A stretch of 58,554 bases of DNA from an uncultured Spirochaetaceae bacterium (GTDB lineage: Bacteria > Spirochaetota > Spirochaetia > Treponematales > Treponemataceae), in NCBI GenBank assembly GCA_902785455.1, contig CACZYY010000007.1, positions 1 to 58,554 on the forward strand, in the 5' to 3' direction. The translations under genes and the position numbers were made by a program. The notes beneath the pieces are model-generated. The model worked only from the letters and a program-made list of their open reading frames with translations. It ran no database searches and was not told the origin of the DNA. Of the stretch, positions 53,158 to 58,554 are shown in pieces (the first letter of the stretch is position 1; each line of letters starts with the position of its first letter).

Positions 53158-54549
53158 CTATCGTTTCAAGCTCAAGACTGTCTCAAGCAATGTATCTGCT
53201 GTCTGGATTGTCTTTGCGTTTGACTGGAAGCCACGCTGAGTTACAATCATGTCAGTGAACTGCTCTGTAAGGTCAACGTTTGACATCTCCAATGCGCCTG
53301 CGAGCAAGCTTCCTGTTCCTGCAATGCCAGACTCGTTGATTTTTGCCTCGCCAGAGTTGTTGCTCTTAACGTAAGTGTTGTCGCCGGCTTTCTCAAGACC
53401 GTTCTGGTTTGCGAAAGTTGCCAAAGCAATCTGTCCGAGCGTGCGGTTTGTTCCGTTTGAGTAAACTCCAGTGATTTTACCTGTAGAGTCAATCTTGAAG
53501 TTCTCAAGGTAGCCCATTGTATAGCCGTCCTGATAGAAAGCTTTTGTTGAGCTTGCGGATGCGCTCTGTGTTACAGTGTTAATCATTGAGCCGATTGTGC
53601 CAAGGTTGATGTTCATTGTCTGGCGGTATGGGTTTCCGTCTGCATCAACATTTGAATCAGGTACTGTGTAAGAAGCCTGAAGAATAATCTCGCCGTCCGG
53701 GTTAGAAGCATTTCCTGCTGAGTCAGTTACAGCAGCCAGAGTTCCGTTGTTGTCGAAAGTGACTGTAAAAGTGTTCTCAACGCCGTCTGTTGTTCCCAAT
53801 CCGACACGAGTCTGTGTGAAGTCAGCATTGTCTGGGTCAACAAGAACCGAAGCTGTCCACTGGTTTGGATTTCCTCGAACGCGAGAGAAGTTCACGTTAA
53901 GAAGATGCTCGTTACCGAATGAATCGTATACTTTGAATTCTGTGTTCCATGTACCTTTTGCAACATCTGCTTCTGTCGGGTTTTCCGGAATCTCAGGAGT
54001 GTTTTTGTTCAAGTTACAAGCGAAATTGATGTTCTGAGTAGCTTTTGCAGGGTCTTTTGAGCCAACCGGGATTGTGAGGTCAGTTGGTGTTGCGGCAGAC
54101 TGAACGATCATCTCGCCGTTGAGCTCACGAGCCATCCAGCCCTGAACACGCATACCGTTTGCCGGATTTACGAGAGTGCCGTTCTGGTCAAGAGAGAATG
54201 CACCGGCACGAGTGTAATATGTTTTCTCACCGCTTTTTTCGATGAAGAAACCGTTACCCTGAATTGCAATATCAGTTGAGATTCCTGTTGACTGCAAGTT
54301 TCCCTGTGTGAAAACTGTGTCGATTGCAGCAACTGTCATACCCAAGCCGACTTCTTTAGGGTTTACACCGCCCTTTTCTTCGGTTGGTTTTGCGGCTCCC
54401 TGGAGCTGCTGGCTGATCATGTCCTGAAAATTAACACGACCGCGTTTGAAACCTGTTGTGTTTACGTTGGCAATGTTGTTGCCGATTACATCCATTCGTG
54501 TCTGATGATTCTGCAAACCTGAAACACCAGAATAAAGTGATCTCATCAT
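53158..54549 (-). CDS. flgE: flagellar hook protein FlgE
   Basis: 463 residues. N-terminal [31 protein letters not shown] and C-terminal [24 protein letters not shown] are the rod/hook D0 helices. Hook monomers polymerise between motor and periplasmic filament. Counting from the first Met (GAGGG seven bases upstream), Lys165 and Cys178 are followed by Asn179. These are the residues that form the lysinoalanine cross-link known from T. denticola FlgE, so a covalently linked hook is predicted. It follows flgD by 26 bases and ends the operon here. Confidence 0.95.
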   Translation of the reverse strand: MMRSLYSGVSGLQNHQTRMDVIGNNIANVNTTGFKRGRVNFQDMISQQLQGAAKPTEEKGGVNPKEVGLGMTVAAIDTVFTQGNLQSTGISTDIAIQGNGFFIEKSGEKTYYTRAGAFSLDQNGTLVNPANGMRVQGWMARELNGEMIVQSAATPTDLTIPVGSKDPAKATQNINFACNLNKNTPEIPENPTEADVAKGTWNTEFKVYDSFGNEHLLNVNFSRVRGNPNQWTASVLVDPDNADFTQTRVGLGTTDGVENTFTVTFDNNGTLAAVTDSAGNASNPDGEIILQASYTVPDSNVDADGNPYRQTMNINLGTIGSMINTVTQSASASSTKAFYQDGYTMGYLENFKIDSTGKITGVYSNGTNRTLGQIALATFANQNGLEKAGDNTYVKSNNSGEAKINESGIAGTGSLLAGALEMSNVDLTEQFTDMIVTQRGFQSNAKTIQTADTLLETVLSLKR

Positions 54550-54575
54550 ATCGCTACCCTCTTTTTTTACTATAT

Positions 54576-55043
54576 TTAGAAACCGTAGACGGTCTTGATT
54601 TTATTCATATCGTAGAACATACCGTTCACCTGAACCTGCGGGGTGTTTCCTCGTGTGGCTGCCTCAACAACACCTGTCGTAGCCTGGTCTGCTCCCAAAT
54701 CAATCTGAACTGTTCGACCAAGAAGACTCTGTGCTTCGCTGGAATTAATCATAGAAGCCATTCTATCGAAATTCTGGCTCATGTTTGTCATCTGTTCGAG
54801 AGATGAGAACTGTGCCATCTGCGCGATGAATTCTGTGTTCTCCATCGGGCTTGTCGGATCCTGATTTGTCATCTGAGCCATAAGAAGCTTAAGGAAGTCA
54901 TCCTTTCCAAGTTCCTTGCTTGCGATTCGGCCCTGTCTGAGCTCGGCGTCGAGTTTTTTGTTGTATCCGTTAACAACATTATCGACCGTGAACTTGTCCT
55001 GAGCACTCATCGTTGTGTTGATGTTAGTTGCAGTCATTTCCAT
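54576..55043 (-). CDS. flgD: flagellar hook assembly scaffold FlgD
   Basis: 155 residues, short for FlgD but typical of spirochaetes. The conserved N-terminal FlgD domain is clear: [42 protein letters not shown] short beta part follows ([22 protein letters not shown]) in place of the larger tudor/Fn3 domains. It caps the growing hook and is lost afterwards. First gene of flgDE, behind a sigma-28-like promoter. Confidence 0.95.
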   Translation of the reverse strand: MEMTATNINTTMSAQDKFTVDNVVNGYNKKLDAELRQGRIASKELGKDDFLKLLMAQMTNQDPTSPMENTEFIAQMAQFSSLEQMTNMSQNFDRMASMINSSEAQSLLGRTVQIDLGADQATTGVVEAATRGNTPQVQVNGMFYDMNKIKTVYGF

Positions 55044-55092
55044 TTTTTACCCCACATATAGCGATGATGTTGGTAATCACGCTACTCTATAA

Positions 55093-55119
55093 ATATCGGA
55101 ATCTGAAAATGTGACTTTA
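55093..55119 (-). promoter_or_regulatory. sigma-28 (FliA)-type promoter of flgDE
   Basis: On the minus strand TAAAGTCA (55112-55119), exactly 11 bases, TCCGATAT (55093-55100). Compared with the FliA consensus TAAAGTTT-N11-GCCGATAA, 12 of 16 positions match. Confidence 0.65.
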
Positions 55120-55144
55120 GTTTATTTATAACTGATTTTTTTTA

Positions 55145-55194
55145 ATAAAAAAGGGAAAAGGACACCTTTTTCGCAAAGGTTTCCTTTTCCCTTT
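55145..55194 (-). terminator. terminator of the HipA-like gene
   Basis: AAAGGGAAAAGG (55150-55161) pairs with CCTTTTCCCTTT (55183-55194), with an inner CCTTT / AAAGG stem; on the minus strand U-rich sequence follows directly. Confidence 0.75.
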
Positions 55195-55230
55195 CAATCC
55201 TTTTTTCTTCCAAAACTCAGAAAATAAATT

Positions 55231-56382
55231 TTAGAATTTCCAGGATGCGTTGAAGCCAAGAATACGCTCGCACTGAACATTTTTTATCATGTTCATAATT
55301 GAGAGTCGTTTCTCGGTGAATTTTTCGTCGCACTGCACAACAAGTGGCGTTTCACGAATTTCTTCGACGCATTTTTTGATTTCGGGAGTGAGGATTGCAC
55401 GAGCAGGAGCAAGATAATCGCTTCCGATTACAGGCGGGCGTTCAGAAAGATATTTGTCAAAATCAAGTTCAGTGTCGTTTGAATCTTTTCCGAAGTCAAA
55501 ACCTTCCTCTGCAAAAGGAACAAACGCCATGTTGAAATCAAAGCAGGGATTCAGTACCGTGCGCTCAAAGTTCTCGTTATTCACGAAGAAGCCGAAATTT
55601 CCGAAGTGTCGGTCACTGTTCAATGTGATGCAGTCAGCGACAACCATCCGCCGGAATGCGTCCTCACAGTTAAAGTCCCGGTAGATTTCAAGAGTTTCAG
55701 GCAATCCGTATTTTACGCCATTTCTCAAAAAAAGGCTGACAGGCTTGTATCCGAATTCTTGATTTGTGAAAAGCTTGCAGTCCGAGACGACCTTACCGTC
55801 AAATCTTCGGAGAGTGTATTTAACAGACTGGCAGATTTTCTCAAAAACCTGACTTGCAAGCACTTCACCGTAGGGTTCAAGACCTGCGTTCCTTGCGCCT
55901 TCGCTTCCTGTTTTTATAAGATGGATTCCGTCTTTTTCGTTGAGCCAGCACTTGTCATAAGCACCGTCTGTAGTAAGTTCTGGGGAAGTCGTTGACATTT
56001 GGATTCCGAACAATCCGTTACCATCAAACGAAAGTTTTGAAATCACCTCATCAAAATTGTTTTCGTAGAGGTTGACTTGCGACCAAGTTACATTTTCACG
56101 GTTTGATTTTACCCAGAGCGTGTCCGTGAGCGAAAGACAATGCGTGAGTGCAATGAAACCGCTCTTTGTCTTTCCCCCGCACATCTCAAGGATTTTGTTT
56201 ACATGAGTTCTGTGCTTTGCGGAACTTCTTGCGCCAACCCAAGTAGAAAGAGGTTCACACCAAAAAGGCAGTGGCTTGTATTCCTTCACGATTTTGCAAA
56301 GCTCAAGTTCGCCTTCACCTTCGATTATGAAGTCACAGAGAGGAGTTTCCTTGTTTATGAGGGTGTAAACTAAATCCGACAT
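55231..56382 (-). CDS. stand-alone HipA-like protein kinase
   Basis: 383 residues. The kinase half matches HipA-like proteins: a possible ATP-binding Lys in IHLIKTGSEG, the catalytic loop NSDRHFGNFGF (D-x-x-x-x-N) and the metal-binding Asp in NPCFDFNMAF. The N-terminal HipA_1-type segment and a partner HipB gene are not seen. Related kinases phosphorylate tRNA synthetases or phage sensors; the target here is unknown. TATAAT (56389-56394, extended by TGC) ends six bases before the ATG, so a leaderless mRNA is predicted. Three 14-bp repeats lie 50-127 bases upstream. Confidence 0.82.
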   Translation of the reverse strand: MSDLVYTLINKETPLCDFIIEGEGELELCKIVKEYKPLPFWCEPLSTWVGARSSAKHRTHVNKILEMCGGKTKSGFIALTHCLSLTDTLWVKSNRENVTWSQVNLYENNFDEVISKLSFDGNGLFGIQMSTTSPELTTDGAYDKCWLNEKDGIHLIKTGSEGARNAGLEPYGEVLASQVFEKICQSVKYTLRRFDGKVVSDCKLFTNQEFGYKPVSLFLRNGVKYGLPETLEIYRDFNCEDAFRRMVVADCITLNSDRHFGNFGFFVNNENFERTVLNPCFDFNMAFVPFAEEGFDFGKDSNDTELDFDKYLSERPPVIGSDYLAPARAILTPEIKKCVEEIRETPLVVQCDEKFTEKRLSIMNMIKNVQCERILGFNASWKF

Positions 56383-56432
56383 GGGGATATTATAGCATGA
56401 AAAGCGGGTGGTGGCAATTTAGGTGTCAACTG

Positions 56433-56509
56433 TGCGCATAATCAAAGATTTCATATATCTTTACCTTGCGCATAATCAAAAACAGGCTTATACTATGCGC
56501 ATAATCAAA
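56433..56509 (-). promoter_or_regulatory. three direct repeats upstream of the HipA-like gene (putative operators)
   Basis: TGCGCATAATCAAA occurs exactly at 56433-56446, 56467-56480 and 56496-56509, start spacing 34 and 29 bases. Each contains the palindrome TGCGCA and looks like a half-site of TTGATTATGCGCATAATC. A Xre-type or other regulator could bind here; none is encoded in the window. Confidence 0.75.
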
Positions 56510-56563
56510 AAGATGATGTCTTGTGCATTCCGCCTTATATGACTTTGTGTTTGTAGGGGAAGA

Positions 56564-57862
56564 TCATTTCTCCCGCATACTTTTCCTGTACTCAGTGTAA
56601 TTCGCAACCAGATCTTTCAGGTTCATCAGAACGCCTTCGCCGTCTTTCAATAGAGTGTAGTTGATTTCGTCCTCGTAGATTTTCTCGGAATCGGCGTACT
56701 TGTATCTGAGGGCTCCTTTTCCAGTTCTGTAGATTTCAGGCAACGTTTCCGGGTTAAGGATGATTCTTCCATCGGTAAAGAAAGGCTCACCAATCAGGTC
56801 GATAAGTTCGTCTATGGTAATGTCGGGATCTCTGGCGTATGCATCGAGCATTTTTCTAACATTCTCAAGTTTGTGCGGAATAAGACCGTAGTTTCCGTTG
56901 CAGAAGACATTCGGGAAGTCGCCGGGGAGGAATTCGGTTTTTGTGACACCTTTGCCCCGTCCGGTCGCCAGATACGGCACAGCTTCTGAATCAACATTTT
57001 TCAAAAGAACACTGGCTATATCCGTAAGTTCGGCTTTGATATTCTGATAAAACAAGGTTTCGTCATTTTCAGGCTCAGGCTGCCCCTGAATAAAAACAAA
57101 CGGATATGGGAGTGGGGATTTCTGTGACATATTTTTTAGAACCGAATAGATATTCCAGTCGCTGAACATCTCATACCGGCCCATTGTTTCTGCAAGTATA
57201 GCTGTCATTTTTAACATTTTCTTTGATTCAGGCGAGATACGATACATCGCATACAAAATGCTTCTTTGCAATGATGTAAGCCCATCCCTGTAATCAGGAA
57301 AATCACTCACCAGCTCCCGATTCCTTACCGTGCGAAAAAAAGCGTTTTCATTTTGAACTTTTCTCCATTTTTCAGCAGCTTTGTGCACTTCGTCTTTACT
57401 CAGAACTTTGGAAACAGACTGCGCTTTCATCATTTCGTCATGCGCATAGGAACCCCAGCCTAGAATTTCATCATCATTCGACTTTTTATTATTGAAATCG
57501 CTCTCGTAAATTACATTGACTATGACATTTTTTTCGTCGAGCACAGAACACAGGTAATAAAAGAATTCCTGATCTCCGGGATAATCCGAATACCAGATAC
57601 GGATTTCTTTTTCTGATGTGAGGCTCCAGATGTTATGATAATTTTTTACGAGTTCATCCCAAAAATGAACTATAGTTTCTTTATCACAGCCTGCGTCAGA
57701 ATCAATTTCAGCAAGGAATTTTCTGCGTTCATCACAAAGAGGACCGTTTTTTATCGGCCCAAATGGAAGCAGCGGTTCAAGCACCAGCACATCATCTTTA
57801 CGAGATTCATTGTTATGCAAAAAGGTGCGAGCCTCTGAGTGGCTGGCAAAGATTTCTTTCAT
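56564..57862 (-). CDS. DUF1835/DUF3658-like protein fused to a reduced GyrA/ParC-like cleavage domain
   Basis: 432 residues from the ATG at 57862 (GAGG six bases upstream). Residues 1-150 resemble DUF1835 (RIWYSDYPGDQEFFYYLCSVL); 155-185 recall DUF3658 (KWRKVQNENAFFRTV). From about 188 to 400 the order follows the GyrA/ParC N-terminal domain: DYRDGLTSLQRSILYAM, MGRY...D..IYSVLKNMSQ, LPYPFVFIQGQ, a Tyr (272) in the catalytic place, DIASVLLKNVDSEAV, FLPGDFPNVFCNGNYG, IPHKLENV, DPDITIDELIDLIGEPFF and EIYRTGKG. The Arg before the Tyr is Phe271, the KYHPHGD motif reads RYEMFSD, and the tower and C-terminal parts are missing. Cleavage is doubtful; DNA binding or gyrase interference is possible. Eight bases after the Sel1 gene stop. 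Confidence 0.75.
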   Translation of the reverse strand: MKEIFASHSEARTFLHNNESRKDDVLVLEPLLPFGPIKNGPLCDERRKFLAEIDSDAGCDKETIVHFWDELVKNYHNIWSLTSEKEIRIWYSDYPGDQEFFYYLCSVLDEKNVIVNVIYESDFNNKKSNDDEILGWGSYAHDEMMKAQSVSKVLSKDEVHKAAEKWRKVQNENAFFRTVRNRELVSDFPDYRDGLTSLQRSILYAMYRISPESKKMLKMTAILAETMGRYEMFSDWNIYSVLKNMSQKSPLPYPFVFIQGQPEPENDETLFYQNIKAELTDIASVLLKNVDSEAVPYLATGRGKGVTKTEFLPGDFPNVFCNGNYGLIPHKLENVRKMLDAYARDPDITIDELIDLIGEPFFTDGRIILNPETLPEIYRTGKGALRYKYADSEKIYEDEINYTLLKDGEGVLMNLKDLVANYTEYRKSMREK

Positions 57863-57870
57863 TTTACACC

Positions 57871-58509
57871 TCAATAAAAATGTGTTCCCTTGTACTTCTC
57901 AGGATACTTGCGTGTATTTGCGCCGCACATCATTCCGCATTTAGGACAGCAGCTTTTGTACCCGGGAACAAGGGTATTGCAGGCAGGACAGGTTGCTGTA
58001 TTTTTGGTCAGTTCATTCAGTTTTTTCGTTGCAGCTTTGTGCTTCTGTTCCGCTGACTTTTTCAGCCACTCGATAGCAGTCTCAACATCCTTTTTTACCT
58101 CCAAACCTCGAAGATACATAAGCCCAAGCAAATACTGAGCATCCGCATCTCCCATTTCGGCTGATTTCTGTATATATGGAAGTGCCTCGGAATAATATCC
58201 TTTGGAATAAAAACTGTTTCCGGCGATAAAAAGAGCCGCCGGGTCTTCTGATTCAAGAGATGTTGCACCACTCGCAGTCGTTTTGAGTTCTATAAGGTCA
58301 AGAAGATTGATATAGATTGCAAGCAAATCATTAAGTTCCCAGTCCTTGAGTCTCTCAAAAAGTTCCAAGACATTCTTCGAGATTCCGGGTTCTTCAACTG
58401 TATCACCTTTGAGTAATTCTTTTTCAATTTTCTCATCAATATATTTTTTTATATCTTTTCGTTGCTTTTCAATGAGTTTTTCCAGATACTCTTTGATTTC
58501 TGTGTCCAT
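57871..58509 (-). CDS. Sel1-repeat protein with coiled N-terminus and C-terminal zinc ribbon
   Basis: 212 residues. Residues 1-40 are a charged coiled-coil helix (EYLEKLIEKQRKDIKKYIDEK). Residues about 85-160 hold Sel1/TPR-like repeats (AALFIAGNSFYSKGYYSEAL; GDADAQYLLGLMYLRGLEV). The C-terminus has a four-Cys zinc ribbon, CPAC ... CPKCG, near residues 174-192. It looks like an adaptor. GGAGG precedes the ATG, and the stop provides part of the ribosome site of the next gene, so the pair is co-translated. No signal peptide. Confidence 0.8.
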   Translation of the reverse strand: MDTEIKEYLEKLIEKQRKDIKKYIDEKIEKELLKGDTVEEPGISKNVLELFERLKDWELNDLLAIYINLLDLIELKTTASGATSLESEDPAALFIAGNSFYSKGYYSEALPYIQKSAEMGDADAQYLLGLMYLRGLEVKKDVETAIEWLKKSAEQKHKAATKKLNELTKNTATCPACNTLVPGYKSCCPKCGMMCGANTRKYPEKYKGTHFY

Positions 58510-58512
58510 AAT

Positions 58513-58554
58513 TCAATCCTCCAATTTATAGCTTATTGTGGTTCCGATGTTTCG
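58513..58554 (-). CDS. possible 3' end of an upstream gene
   Basis: A minus-strand frame is open from the window edge for 13 codons (ends ISYKLED, stop TGA at 58513-58515), just before the Sel1 gene. Too short to identify. Confidence 0.3.
   Translation of the reverse strand, partial: RNIGTTISYKLED

Noticed and set aside
54576..55043. FlgD as a truncated gene
   Set aside because: 155 residues is short, but spirochaete FlgD proteins are of this size and both ends look natural.
56433..56509. Three-unit repeat as a minimal CRISPR array
   Set aside because: Units are 14 bp, spacing 15-20 bases and unequal; no cas genes. An operator array fits better.

Overview
The window looks like chromosomal DNA of a Treponema-type spirochaete, probably a starch-using commensal of gut, rumen or mouth. 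The hook protein FlgE carries Lys165, Cys178 and Asn179, the lysinoalanine cross-link signature described in Treponema. Other pointers are many lipoproteins with relaxed lipoboxes, A+T-rich spacers, TTG starts, and tRNA genes without an encoded CCA. The species cannot be named from this sequence.

Bases 1-16,000 are a maltodextrin/starch locus. A leftward operon encodes a CBM48-bearing outer-membrane beta-barrel candidate, a lipoprotein, and a lipoprotein type I pullulanase broken by a perfect 71-bp tandem duplication. Divergent from it lie malE, malF, malG and a lipoprotein alpha-amylase. The same LacI-type operator lies in front of both operons. A cytoplasmic CBM34/GH13 maltodextrinase and an AraC regulator follow. 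No ATPase is in the cluster; an MsmK/UgpC-type ATPase at 40.4-41.5 kb probably energises the transporter.

Bases 16,000-42,600 are mostly housekeeping: a PpiD-like chaperone, a DUF115 (Maf-like) protein, lepA, an HtrA-like lipoprotein and a repeat-rich periplasmic protein. Next come ispE-spoVG-tRNA-Gln-rplY-tilS, a very acidic small protein, rplU-prp-rpmA, obg-nadD-yqeK-LCP-rsfS, a Do-type protease, map, a J-domain protein, an RNB exonuclease, msmK and a DUF554 membrane protein. Several spacers, and the inside of the DUF554 gene, hold modular palindromic repeats.

Bases 42,800-55,100 carry tRNA-Leu(GAG), an acetyltransferase-like gene, a signalling operon (dCache-GGDEF, dCache hybrid kinase, double receiver), a membrane GGDEF protein, fusA, two tRNA-Lys(TTT) genes and flgDE behind a sigma-28-type promoter.

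Bases 55,200-58,554 form an accessory cluster. It holds a stand-alone HipA-like kinase behind three copies of a 14-bp repeat, a protein joining a DUF1835/DUF3658-like N-terminus to a reduced GyrA/ParC-like cleavage domain, and a Sel1/zinc-ribbon protein. The GyrA-like chimera is the most novel item. Other notable signals are the palindromic repeat families with compensatory stem changes, and seven genes whose -10 box lies so close to the start codon that leaderless or near-leaderless mRNAs are predicted.
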